A stretch of 64,000 bases of DNA from contig NKIY01000002.1 in assembly GCA_002256345.1 (NCBI GenBank), forward strand, positions 992,001 to 1,056,000. Direction: 5' to 3'. Source of the DNA: Bradyrhizobiaceae bacterium PARB1 (lineage in GTDB: Bacteria; Pseudomonadota; Alphaproteobacteria; Rhizobiales; Xanthobacteraceae). The translations under genes were made by a program, and so were the position numbers. This document shows positions 8,261-16,731 of the stretch, piece after piece. Each line of letters begins with the position of its first letter. Position 1 is the stretch's first letter. The notes under the pieces were generated by a model. That model did not search any database, was not told where the DNA came from, and was given only the letters and a program-made list of their open reading frames with translations.

Positions 8261-9625
8261 TCAGGACACCCGCGACGTCGCTTCCGGCAGCGTCGGCGGA
8301 CGCTTTCGGAATAGGAACAGCACCGACGGATCAAGCCCGAGCCAGCGCCGGCACAGCACATTGAGTACAATAGTAACGATGGCGAGGCTGGTGGAAGCAG
8401 CCAGCGCGGCGCCCCACAGGCCGAAGATCGGGATGAAGATAGCGAAGCCTATGAAGCGCAACGCGATATTGGCGGCGACAATGAAAGGATAGCGCCGTTC
8501 GTGGCCTGCGATCATCAGCACCGACGACGCAGGACCGCCGGCCGCATAGAAGGCCGTGCCCAATGCCAATGTAATCAGCGTCCATTTTTGCGCGACGAAA
8601 TCCGGGCCGAACAATGCAAGGATCTTGTCGGCGCCGGACAGAACCAGCGCGATACCGCTGCCGACGCAGAGCAGCATCATCTCCGCCATCGACTTCAGCA
8701 CCTTGTTCAATTCCTCGGTGTTGCCGGAGAAATACAGGGCCGGAATCCGGCGGGTCGATACGTTGTGCAACGCGCCGAGCCCGACGGCAAACATGTTCGC
8801 AATGCGCGACGCCACGAAATAGGCACCGGCTGAGACCGGATCGAGAAACCAGTAGACGATGATGACATCGAAATACTGATTGATGGTTTCGAGGATAGCC
8901 GCGGCCCAGAAGCCGAACGAAGCCTTGATCCAGGGACCGAACTGCCAGCTCGGGCGCGCGGCCAGCAGCTCCTTCGGCAGCCGCCGGGCAATGGCGACGA
9001 CCTGAATCGTCAGTGCGAGTGCGATGCCAGCGACCGATAGCAGGAAGAATTCGTGAATCTCGATGATCGTGCCGGTCACGATCAGCCCGAGCATCACGGC
9101 CACGACGATGCTGCGCCAGAAGAAATCGCGCATGCCCTCGGCCAGCAGCACGCTGACGGTCGAACGACCGATATGGCTGGACAGTGTGATCGACGAGGAG
9201 AAGACGAGAAACAGGCCGGTCGCCACCATCAGGCGCGGCGTCTCGCCGAGCAGGACGACACCGACAAGGCCAATGATGACAGCGAGCAGAAGTGGCGTGA
9301 CGGCGACGATCGCCACCGAAAACAGCAACGAGCCCTTGGCGAGATCCGGGCGCCCGGCGACCGCATGTTCATGCAGGGACCGCAGCACGAACATTTCCTG
9401 GCCGAGCACTGCGGCGACGCTGCTGAGCTGGCAGACGCAGAGCCACATCGCCAGATGGCCGAAATCCACCGGCGACAGGATGCGTGCCGCGAGCGTGTAC
9501 ATGGCGAAGGACACGATGGCGCCGCCGAACTGCAGGCCGAATGTCAACGCCACCCCCTGATGAAGGTGGCGGGAGACGGCGGAACCGAGCAGGCCTCGGG
9601 CTCTATGAATGATCGGCAATATCAT
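8261..9625 (-). CDS. Polysaccharide flippase (Wzx/MATE-like, MOP superfamily)
   Basis: The open frame begins 122 codons earlier, but that part overlaps the WecG-like gene and reads as low-complexity arginine-rich shadow, so the ATG at 9625 (MILPIIHRARG) is chosen. The 454-residue product has about a dozen hydrophobic segments, for example LTFGLQFGGAIVSFAMYTLAARILSP at the N-terminus and LRFIGFAIFIPIFGLWGAALAAS near the end. The family moves undecaprenyl-linked repeat units to the periplasm. No strong Shine-Dalgarno precedes the start. Confidence 0.85.
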   Translation of the reverse strand: MILPIIHRARGLLGSAVSRHLHQGVALTFGLQFGGAIVSFAMYTLAARILSPVDFGHLAMWLCVCQLSSVAAVLGQEMFVLRSLHEHAVAGRPDLAKGSLLFSVAIVAVTPLLLAVIIGLVGVVLLGETPRLMVATGLFLVFSSSITLSSHIGRSTVSVLLAEGMRDFFWRSIVVAVMLGLIVTGTIIEIHEFFLLSVAGIALALTIQVVAIARRLPKELLAARPSWQFGPWIKASFGFWAAAILETINQYFDVIIVYWFLDPVSAGAYFVASRIANMFAVGLGALHNVSTRRIPALYFSGNTEELNKVLKSMAEMMLLCVGSGIALVLSGADKILALFGPDFVAQKWTLITLALGTAFYAAGGPASSVLMIAGHERRYPFIVAANIALRFIGFAIFIPIFGLWGAALAASTSLAIVTIVLNVLCRRWLGLDPSVLFLFRKRPPTLPEATSRVS

Positions 9626-9732
9626 CGGCGCAGCAATATCGGTGCAAATGGGATCCGGACAGAGCTTACTTGCTGCGCCGGGCCTGTCATCGATCGCCTG
9701 CGCGCATTCGGCGCGCTGGCGGAATGAGTTCT

Positions 9733-10695
9733 TCAACCCTGCTTCTTCAGAAGCAGATATAGAGCGAGCGGATTGGTCTTCAGGTAGCGCCAGCCAAGCC
9801 GGCGCGGTTCGAGCATCATACGCCACAGCCACTCGACGCCGATCGCCTGCATCCAGACCGGGGCCCGCCTCTTCATCCCGGAGACGAAATCGAACAGGCC
9901 GCCCGAAGTCTTGATGACGCCAACCGCCGTGAGACGATGACGGTGCCGGACGATGAAGCGCTGCTCGCGCGGCACCCCCATGGAGATCCACAGGATGTCA
10001 GGCTGCAGCGCGCAAATCTCCGCGCAGACCGCGATCTCCTCCGTTTCGTCGCGGAAGAAGCCGTGGCGCTGGCCTGCCATCCGGATGCCGGGATACTTCG
10101 CCCGCACCGCGGCCACCGCGGCGGCATTCGAGGCTTCCGTGGCGCCGAGCATATACATGCTGGCGCCTCGCGCTTCCGCTTCCGCTGCGACATCATAGAA
10201 CAGGTCGGAGGTGGCGACACGCTCCGGCAGCCCTTCGTCGTGATACAGACGCGAGGCGAAGACATGCGCCATGCCGTCGGCATGAATGGCATCGGCCTGT
10301 AGAAAGAGATCGCGTTCGATGCTATCGACCGCGCAGCGATAGGTGACTTCGCCATTGGTGGAAGTGAGATAGGCCGGGAAGCGCCAGAGCGCGCTGCGCC
10401 TCAACGCCTCGTCGACGATGACGCGCGCAGTCTCCCTGCTGTCGGCCGCAACCACAGGAAGTCCACCGAGCGACAGGCGGCGCCAGCGATGAAACACGTT
10501 GCCGCGGCGATCGGGCGACAGTCGCCGTTCGTCGAGACCGAGCTGCGCGAGCTTTTCTTGTGTGGCGGTGAATGAAGATATCCGTCGATCAGACGTTTCG
10601 CGGCGCTCGGCCCGTGTGTGCTCCGGAGCTTCGTCCACCTCGTCGATTACGGCTTGCATCTTTGCCGCAGCGATCTTGTTCAGCTGTCCAACCAT
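9733..10695 (-). CDS. WecG/TagA/CpsF family glycosyltransferase
   Basis: This 320-residue protein has a GT26 domain from about residue 75, with YLTSTNGEVTYR, ADAIHADGMAHVFASR, MYMLGATEASNAAA, LQPDILWISMGVPREQRFI and VGGLFDFVSG-like blocks. GT26 enzymes transfer a sugar to a lipid-linked acceptor, typically ManNAc or glucose. The first 70 residues are a charged extension with three DRR-type motifs and are not part of the catalytic domain. It is first in the minus-strand operon. A TATAAT lies only 9 nt before the ATG, so the message may be leaderless or start at codon 13. Confidence 0.85.
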   Translation of the reverse strand: MVGQLNKIAAAKMQAVIDEVDEAPEHTRAERRETSDRRISSFTATQEKLAQLGLDERRLSPDRRGNVFHRWRRLSLGGLPVVAADSRETARVIVDEALRRSALWRFPAYLTSTNGEVTYRCAVDSIERDLFLQADAIHADGMAHVFASRLYHDEGLPERVATSDLFYDVAAEAEARGASMYMLGATEASNAAAVAAVRAKYPGIRMAGQRHGFFRDETEEIAVCAEICALQPDILWISMGVPREQRFIVRHRHRLTAVGVIKTSGGLFDFVSGMKRRAPVWMQAIGVEWLWRMMLEPRRLGWRYLKTNPLALYLLLKKQG

Positions 10696-10697
10696 AG

Positions 10698-10720
10698 GCG
10701 TATCATTATACGCATATGAT
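10698..10720. promoter_or_regulatory. Palindrome and -10 box immediately before the WecG-like gene
   Basis: GCGTATCATTATACGC (10698-10713) is a perfect 6-bp inverted repeat with a 4-nt centre. A second repeat, ATCAT/ATGAT (10702-10720), overlaps it. On the minus strand the same bases read TATAAT, 9 nt before the WecG-like ATG. A protein bound here would cover the promoter. Confidence 0.45.
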
Positions 10721-10759
10721 TACATGTGTAGTAAAACTGGATCGCGAATGGGTACAGAC

Positions 10760-10861
10760 TTAAGCGCTGGTTAACCGAATAGCAGAAACCAGCAATTGCA
10801 TATACGATGTTAACCAGTCGTTATGCTTTGATGTCGCGAGACACGGGTAACCGCCGATTAA
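10760..10861. promoter_or_regulatory. Three CtrA-like TTAA-N7-TTAA sites
   Basis: Site 1 (10760-10774) is TTAAGCGCTGGTTAA, an exact TTAA-N7-TTAA, the CtrA consensus of alphaproteobacteria. Site 2 (10810-10824) is TTAACCAGTCGTTAT, one mismatch. Site 3 (10847-10861) is GTAACCGCCGATTAA, one mismatch. They lie 37 and 50 bp apart between the divergent WecG-like and Wzz/kinase genes. Control by the cell-cycle regulator CtrA is inferred. Confidence 0.55.
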
Positions 10862-10928
10862 CCCTACTTATTTACGATGCCTGCGAGTGGCGAATGTCAG
10901 TGGTCAGCCGCTCGAGTTGGAGTGGGGC

Positions 10929-13010
10929 ATGTCGGTTCAGCGTGCGGAGAGTAACGATGCAGCCGCGCGCAGCGCACCGAACACCGGCAACAGCGCCATC
11001 GACGGTTTCGATTTCAAGGACGTGATCGGCATCCTGGGTCGGCGCAAAAGCTGGATCGTCGGTGTTACCGTCGCATTCTGCGCACTCGCCATAACGTATA
11101 TTCTCGTCGCAAGGCCGTCCTATACAGCCACATCACAGGTCTATGTCGATCCACGCGACCGGCAGACGCCGAAAGAAGACGTGGCCATGCAGAACTCCGT
11201 GCCGGGCGACGGCATGCTTCTGGTCGAGAGCCAGTTGAAGATCATCACCTCCGGCGAAGTGCTGTCGCGCGTCGTCGCTGAAACGGACTTGGCAAAAGAT
11301 CCAGAGTTCAATGGCGCTGGCGGCCTCGGCGCCAATATCAAGGCGCTGTTCGGCATCGGGCGATCGGACGATCCCGCATTGGTCGCCACGCGCAACCTGC
11401 GTCAGAAGACGACTGCCAAACGCAACGACCGTTCTTTCGTCATCGACATCTCGGTCTCAGCCGACACGGCGGCGCGCGCGGCGGCGCTCGCCAATGCGGT
11501 GGCTAATGCCTATCTCGAAGAGCAGGCCAATGCGAATGCCGGCTTCAATCGTCGTGTGTCCGAGGCGATCACGACGCAGCTCGAGCGTATGCGCAATGCC
11601 GTGAGCCAGTCCGAGCAGGCGGTGACCGCCTACAAGGCGGCGAACAACCTGGTCGGCGCGCGAAATCGTCTGGTCACCGAGCAGGAGCTGGACGAGGCCA
11701 ATACACAGCTCACCAATGCCCGCGCCCGCCTCACCGATGCCCAGGCGCGCGTGAAGCTGATCGAGCAGATCGAAGCCGGCGGCGCTTCGCTCGATGCACT
11801 GCCGGAGGCCGTTCAATCACAGACCATGGCGCAGCTCCGCGCGCAGGCGGCCAATGCCTCGCGCGAGGAAGCGCAACTGGCGCAGATCAACGGGCCGAGC
11901 CATCCGCTGTTGCAGGCGGCGCGCGCGCAGGTGCGCGACGCGCAGGCAGCAATCAAGAGCGAGGTGAGGCTGATCGCCCAGGCCGTGCGCAACGCCGCCG
12001 CGAGCGAGCGCACCAATATGCAAAATCTGCAGGCGCGCTTCGAAACGCTGAAGACGCTGTCGCAGACCAATGAAAAGGCGATCGTGCCGCTGCGCGAACT
12101 GGAGCGGAAGGCGGATTCCGATCGCGTCATCTATGAGAATTTCCTCGCCAAGGCGAAGACTGCCAGCGAACAGCAGGTGATCGACACCACCAATGCCCGC
12201 CTGATCTCGCGCGCCTCGCCGCCGGACCGCAAGAGCTGGCCGCCATCCATGATCATCATGGCTGCTGCGCTGTTCGGCGGCCTGTTTCTCGGCATCGTCG
12301 CCGCTCTCGCACGCGAAACGCTCGCTGCCCGGCCGGTGCCTGCGCCAGAGCCCGAAGCGCCGCCACAGATCTCGCCGCCAGTACCGCCGCTTGCGCCGGC
12401 TCCCTCGCCCGCGCCGATCCAGCCGCAGTCGCAAATGTCGCGCGTGACCGCCGAGCTGCTCGCTGCGCCCAGAGGCCATTCCGTTTTGCTGGTTCGGGCC
12501 TCAGCCGATCCATCACTCGGCCTTGTCGCGCTGGAGCTGGCACGCGCGGTGGAAGAAGCCGGCCGCAACGCACTGATCATCGACGCTGACCTGCAACGCC
12601 ACCGCGTCACCTCGCGGTTGCGCTTCGACGGACGCGCAGGTTTCCGCGAGCTCCTCACTCATGTCGCCAGCATGCGGGACGCCACACATCGTCTCGGCAA
12701 GACCAACATCCATATCGTGCCGACCGGCACTGTCAGCCTGCGCGCAGCAGACCCGCAGATGCGCGAGGCCATTGCGGCCGCGCTACGTGATGCACGCCAG
12801 TTCGATCGCGTGATCATCGATGGCGGTGAACTCGGCACCACGTCGTCCGAATACGGCCTCTATGCCATGGTCGATGAGGTGATCCTGCTGGAGACCAGCC
12901 GCAGCACCAACACCGACGATGTTCAGGTGGTCGCCGATTTGCTGCAGCATCGCCGCATCAAGGCGCGCACGGTGCGCATCGATCCGGCGCCGGATTCCGT
13001 CGCTGCATAA
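10929..13010 (+). CDS. Wzz/BY-kinase-like polysaccharide co-polymerase with degenerate P-loop
   Basis: This protein of about 693 residues sets polysaccharide chain length at the inner membrane. It has a Wzz domain with a first membrane helix (SWIVGVTVAFCALAITYILVA), a long periplasmic coiled coil, and a second helix (MIIMAAALFGGLFLGIVAAL). A proline-rich linker and a cytoplasmic tyrosine-kinase-like domain follow. In the latter the Walker A glycine-lysine is absent (VRASADPSLGLVALELA), whereas Walker A' (LIIDADLQRH) remains, so ATP binding is doubtful. No tyrosine cluster ends the protein. The ATG at 10929 has GGAG before it; an ATG at 10887 in the same frame is possible. Confidence 0.83.
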   Translation: MSVQRAESNDAAARSAPNTGNSAIDGFDFKDVIGILGRRKSWIVGVTVAFCALAITYILVARPSYTATSQVYVDPRDRQTPKEDVAMQNSVPGDGMLLVESQLKIITSGEVLSRVVAETDLAKDPEFNGAGGLGANIKALFGIGRSDDPALVATRNLRQKTTAKRNDRSFVIDISVSADTAARAAALANAVANAYLEEQANANAGFNRRVSEAITTQLERMRNAVSQSEQAVTAYKAANNLVGARNRLVTEQELDEANTQLTNARARLTDAQARVKLIEQIEAGGASLDALPEAVQSQTMAQLRAQAANASREEAQLAQINGPSHPLLQAARAQVRDAQAAIKSEVRLIAQAVRNAAASERTNMQNLQARFETLKTLSQTNEKAIVPLRELERKADSDRVIYENFLAKAKTASEQQVIDTTNARLISRASPPDRKSWPPSMIIMAAALFGGLFLGIVAALARETLAARPVPAPEPEAPPQISPPVPPLAPAPSPAPIQPQSQMSRVTAELLAAPRGHSVLLVRASADPSLGLVALELARAVEEAGRNALIIDADLQRHRVTSRLRFDGRAGFRELLTHVASMRDATHRLGKTNIHIVPTGTVSLRAADPQMREAIAAALRDARQFDRVIIDGGELGTTSSEYGLYAMVDEVILLETSRSTNTDDVQVVADLLQHRRIKARTVRIDPAPDSVAA

Positions 13011-13018
13011 GCCGCAAA

Positions 13019-13123
13019 TCAATGCGTCTCTGTTTTCTCCGCGCGCGCAGGGCCACTGGTGGCCAGTGCGAAAACGGTAACACCGAGAGCGGCAGCGATA
13101 TAGGGAAGAACGGTTAGAGCCAA
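13019..13123 (-). CDS. Candidate 34-residue small membrane protein (TTG start)
   Basis: A TTG codon 5 nt after a perfect AGGAGG (13129-13134 on the minus strand) opens a 34-codon frame ending in TGA. The product begins MALTVLPYIAAALGVTVFAL, one hydrophobic helix, and ends with a polar tail PARAEKTETH. AXA before the tail could also be a signal-peptidase site. It lies convergent to the Wzz/kinase gene. The ideal ribosome site and clean helix argue for a real gene; the size and TTG start argue for caution. Confidence 0.45.
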   Translation of the reverse strand: MALTVLPYIAAALGVTVFALATSGPARAEKTETH

Positions 13124-13279
13124 AGTCGCCTCCTGTCGAAATTGATTTTCGATCGTGCGCCACCATCGCCCCCGCGCCCTTCCCCACGGCCTAACAGGCG
13201 TGGTTTCCGACGGGTGAATGGCAGCGATGGTTGAGAGAAGGCAAACGGTGCGGATAGCGTAAAGGCGGCGGAAACACCG

Positions 13280-13777
13280 CTATTTGCAGTCCTCCTCCTG
13301 GGAACTGGTTGGAAGATCGAAATTCGTTTCCAGTTTATTCAGGATGACAGCGAGCTGCTTGCGCTCCTGAGGCGACAGGCAAGACAGCATCTCGCTCTCC
13401 TTCGCGACAAGGCGCGGCCACAATTCATCGAACAGCTTACGCCCGGCGCGGGACAACTTGAGCTCGAAGGCGCGGCGGTCGTCACTGCTCTCGATCCGCT
13501 CGAGTAGGCCGCGCGCCAACAGATTGGTCACGGCACGGCTGATGGTGGACTTATGGGTGCGCGTGGATTCGACGATGAATTGCGCGCTGCATGACGCATT
13601 CCTGAAGCCGAGGGTCGCCAGAACGCGCCATTCGGGAATCTCAAAGCCGTAACGCGCCCGATACTCCTCCGACAGCGCCGCGCTCACCTCGGCAGACAGC
13701 CGATTGAGCCGGAACGGCACGAAGCGAAACAGATCGAAATCGGTCATCCCGGCACCCGCAAAATATCCACGTTCCAT
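13280..13777 (-). CDS. MarR-family transcriptional regulator of the homogentisate operon
   Basis: This winged-helix regulator has PEWRVLATLGFRNASCSAQFI, the recognition region THKSTISRAVTNLLARGLLERIESSDDRRAFELKL, and a C-terminal dimer helix. The frame can start at GTG 13816, ATG 13777 or ATG 13747. The GTG lies inside a palindrome, which disfavours it, and I list the ATG at 13777. It is divergent from the homogentisate operon and probably represses it until an aromatic ligand binds; this is inferred from position and family. Confidence 0.8.
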   Translation of the reverse strand: MERGYFAGAGMTDFDLFRFVPFRLNRLSAEVSAALSEEYRARYGFEIPEWRVLATLGFRNASCSAQFIVESTRTHKSTISRAVTNLLARGLLERIESSDDRRAFELKLSRAGRKLFDELWPRLVAKESEMLSCLSPQERKQLAVILNKLETNFDLPTSSQEEDCK

Positions 13778-13805
13778 CTTGACGAGCGCCGGGGAGCGGC
13801 GCTTA

Positions 13806-13827
13806 GATAGTTGCACGTGAAACTATC
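13806..13827. promoter_or_regulatory. Near-perfect 22-bp palindrome: likely MarR operator
   Basis: The arms GATAGTT and AACTATC flank an 8-nt centre containing CACGTG. The whole 22 bp equals its reverse complement except at one symmetric pair (positions 8 and 15). It sits between the divergent MarR gene and the homogentisate operon, overlapping the most upstream possible MarR start. Its size and place fit a MarR dimer operator. Confidence 0.7.
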
Positions 13828-13903
13828 ATAGAGAGACTGCATGCCATCGGCCAGTCCGATGTTGATGCATAAGCTCCGACACGGGAACCCAGGGACGTGG
13901 ATC

Positions 13904-15514
13904 ATGGCGCAGCAGGCCCGGCAATTCAGTTATCGCCGCCATGCCGATCAGGCACGCCCGGCGCATGACGCAGCGCACCATTCCGTCGTCATCGTCGGCG
14001 CCGGCCCTGTCGGGCTGTCGCTGGCCATCGATCTCGCGCTGCGGGGCCAGAAAGTCGTACTGCTCGACGACGCCGACCGGATCGGCGAAGGGTCGCGCGC
14101 CATCTGCTTTTCCAAGCGCTCACTCGAATATTGGGACCGCCTCGGCGTCTCAGACCGGATGATCGAGAAAGGCGTGGTCTGGAATGTCGGCAAGATCTTC
14201 TCGGGCCCGGACCTTCTCTACCAATTCGACCTCCTGCCTGAAGACGGGCACAAGATGCCGGCTTTCATCAACCTGCAGCAATATTACGCTGAGGCCTTCC
14301 TGGTCGACCGGCTCCACGATCTGCCGGGCATCGACCTGCGTTGGCGCAATAAGGTCGCCGCCCTCACGCAGCGCAACGATCACGTCGAACTCGCGGTCGA
14401 TACGCCGGATGGCCCATATCGGCTCCGCGCGGATTATGTCGTGGCCTGCGACGGAGCGCGCTCGACCTTGCGCGATATGGTCGGCGCCACATTCGACGGC
14501 GAGGTGTTCGAGGACCAGTTCCTGATCGCCGACGTCAAGATGACTGCAGAATTTCCAACCGAGCGCTGGTTCTGGTTCGATCCGCCATTTCACGCCGGCC
14601 AGTCGGCGCTGCTGCATCGCCAGCCGGACAATGTCTGGCGGATCGATCTGCAGCTCGGCCGCGACGCCGATGCGGCCGCGGAGCGGCAGCCGGAGAAAGT
14701 GCGCCCGCGCATCGCGCGCATGCTCGGACACGACGACTTCACGTTCGAATGGATCTCGATCTACAAATTCCAGTGCCGCCGCATGCAGCGCTTCGTACAT
14801 GAGCGCGTGATCTTTGCGGGCGATGCAGCGCATCAGGTCTCACCCTTCGGCGCACGCGGCGCCAATTCCGGGCTGGAAGATGCGGAAAACCTCGCCTGGA
14901 AGCTGACCGCGATCCTGCGCGGTGCGGCGCCGGCCGCGCTGCTGGCGAGCTACGATATTGAACGCAGCTTCGCTGCGGACGACAATATTCGCGCTTCCAC
15001 CCACGCCACCGACTTCATGGCGCCGCCTTCGCCGCAGGAGCAGCGATTGCGGCAGGCCGTTCTCGCGCTCGCCAGGGAGACGGAGTTTGCCAAGCGCATG
15101 ATCAATGGCGGGCGACTGTCGGTGCCTTCGGTCTATCCGTCTCCGCTCTCCACGGCCGATAGCGACACATGGCGCACCGGACCCTGCCCGGGCACCCACA
15201 TGCCCGACGTGCCGCTGACGACCGACGATGGCGCCAATGTATTTTTATCCGAATGCTTCGCCATGGCCGGGCGTGGCTTCACCATGCTGCAGACAGATGC
15301 CAGTGCAATCAAACTCCCCGAAGGCGTCGCCCGTCTCGTGATTGGCAACGACGCACAGCTGCGAGATTCCGGCGGCTTGTTCAGGAAGCGTTACGGCGAC
15401 GACCCCGGAACTGCCTATCTGCTGCGCCCGGACGGCTATATCGCCGCGCGGTTCCAGCATCCAACATCGCAAGCGGTCGCCGCAGCCTTTGCGCGCGCCA
15501 GCGGCCGGGCGTGA
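13904..15514 (+). CDS. FAD-dependent aromatic monooxygenase (PheA/MhpA-like)
   Basis: This 536-residue flavoprotein hydroxylase has the Rossmann motif VVIVGAGPVGLSLAI, the DG motif VVACDGARSTLR, and the GD motif VIFAGDAAHQVSPFGARGANSGLEDAENL, with a thioredoxin-like C-terminal domain. I chose the ATG at 13904 because AGGGACGTGG precedes it; 21 in-frame codons lie upstream. It is first in the operon leading to homogentisate cleavage, so it may convert a hydroxyphenylacetate or similar aromatic acid into a ring-cleavage substrate. The exact substrate is unknown. Confidence 0.85.
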   Translation: MAQQARQFSYRRHADQARPAHDAAHHSVVIVGAGPVGLSLAIDLALRGQKVVLLDDADRIGEGSRAICFSKRSLEYWDRLGVSDRMIEKGVVWNVGKIFSGPDLLYQFDLLPEDGHKMPAFINLQQYYAEAFLVDRLHDLPGIDLRWRNKVAALTQRNDHVELAVDTPDGPYRLRADYVVACDGARSTLRDMVGATFDGEVFEDQFLIADVKMTAEFPTERWFWFDPPFHAGQSALLHRQPDNVWRIDLQLGRDADAAAERQPEKVRPRIARMLGHDDFTFEWISIYKFQCRRMQRFVHERVIFAGDAAHQVSPFGARGANSGLEDAENLAWKLTAILRGAAPAALLASYDIERSFAADDNIRASTHATDFMAPPSPQEQRLRQAVLALARETEFAKRMINGGRLSVPSVYPSPLSTADSDTWRTGPCPGTHMPDVPLTTDDGANVFLSECFAMAGRGFTMLQTDASAIKLPEGVARLVIGNDAQLRDSGGLFRKRYGDDPGTAYLLRPDGYIAARFQHPTSQAVAAAFARASGRA

Positions 15515-15523
15515 GGAACGATC

Positions 15524-15736
15524 ATGGCGCTATCGACACAATCGAACTTTCCCAATCCCGACGCCGCCTATCGCAGCATCGTCGAGGCGCATCGCGGCCT
15601 CAGCGAGGCGCGGAGCGCCGCACTCGATACCGCTCTGGTGCTGATCCTCGCCAATCATATCGGTGACATTGACGTGCTCAAGGATGCGCTGGCGCTGGCG
15701 AAACGGCGGCTGCCGGAAACGGGATCGACGACGTAA
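15524..15736 (+). CDS. DUF2783 small protein
   Basis: The 70-residue product (FPNPDAAYRSIVEAHRGLSE at the N-terminus, then LDTALVLILANHIGDIDVLKDAL) matches the DUF2783 family, which I know only as a helical protein of unknown function beside aromatic monooxygenases. It begins 9 bp after the FAD monooxygenase stop and lies inside the homogentisate operon. A partner or stabiliser role for the monooxygenase is a guess from this constant position. Confidence 0.75.
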   Translation: MALSTQSNFPNPDAAYRSIVEAHRGLSEARSAALDTALVLILANHIGDIDVLKDALALAKRRLPETGSTT

Positions 15737-15774
15737 GCCGTCGTCATGCGAGAATTGAAAGAAGGATAAGAACG

Positions 15775-16728
15775 ATGGCAAAAGGCTTCGCATCCACCAC
15801 CGACATGACCGAGAAGACAATCACTTTCTCGGAGATCGGCCCCGACCTCTACGCTTTCACCGCGGAGGGCGATCCGAATTCGGCGGTCATCGTCGGCGAC
15901 GACGGCTGTATTGTGTTCGACGCACAGGCGACGCCGGCGCTGGCGAGCAAGGTGATCGAGCGCGTACGCACCGTCACCGACAAGCCGATCAAATATGTCG
16001 TGCTGTCGCATTATCACGCGGTACGCGTGCTCGGCGCTTCGGCTTTCCAGGCGCAGGGCGTCGTGGCCTCGCAGGAAACCTATCGGCTGGTGGAGGAGCG
16101 CGGCCAGCAAGACTGGAACTCCGAATTCGGCCGTTTCCCGCGCCTGTTCCAGGGTTCCGAGAGCATTCCCGGCCTCACTTGGCCGACGCTGACGTTCGAA
16201 GGCGAGATGTCGATCTATCTCGGCAAGCGCGAGGTGCGGCTGATGCAGCTTGGCGCCGGTCACACCTCCGGCGACATCGTCGCCTGGGTGCCCGACGCCG
16301 AGGTGATGTTTTCCGGTGACCTGATCGAGTATCACTCCGCCTGCTATTGCGGCGATGCGTGGCTGCGCGAATGGCCGGCGACGCTGGACGAAATCCGCAG
16401 CTTCAATCCGAAGGCGATTGCACCCGGCCGCGGCGATGCGCTGAAGGGCCTCGACACCACGCGCGAGGCAATCGCCATGACGCGCGATTTCGTGACGTCG
16501 CTCTATGGGGCTGCCGAGATGTCGGTTGCCAAGGGACGCAGCCTCAAGGAGAGCATGGCTGCGACGCGCGATGTCATGGACAAGAAGTTCGGAAGCTTCG
16601 CCATCTACGAACACTGCCTGCCCTTCAATGTCTCGCGCGCCTATGACGAGGCATCGGGCATCGACGATCCGGTGATCTGGACCGACAAGCGCGACCGCGA
16701 GATGTGGGCCGCCCTGCAGGGAGATTGA
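15775..16728 (+). CDS. MBL-fold protein with incomplete HxHxDH motif
   Basis: This 317-residue metallo-beta-lactamase-fold protein lies between DUF2783 and hmgA, 3 bp before hmgA. The metal motif is altered: instead of HxHxDH it reads HYHAVR (H79, H81, then A82, V83, R84). The Asp and third His of the first loop are therefore missing, while GHTSGD and FSGDLIEYHS remain. A single metal ion or a non-hydrolytic role is possible. Operon position suggests a step before or beside homogentisate oxidation. Its reaction is unknown. Confidence 0.78.
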   Translation: MAKGFASTTDMTEKTITFSEIGPDLYAFTAEGDPNSAVIVGDDGCIVFDAQATPALASKVIERVRTVTDKPIKYVVLSHYHAVRVLGASAFQAQGVVASQETYRLVEERGQQDWNSEFGRFPRLFQGSESIPGLTWPTLTFEGEMSIYLGKREVRLMQLGAGHTSGDIVAWVPDAEVMFSGDLIEYHSACYCGDAWLREWPATLDEIRSFNPKAIAPGRGDALKGLDTTREAIAMTRDFVTSLYGAAEMSVAKGRSLKESMAATRDVMDKKFGSFAIYEHCLPFNVSRAYDEASGIDDPVIWTDKRDREMWAALQGD

Positions 16729-16731
16729 GCC

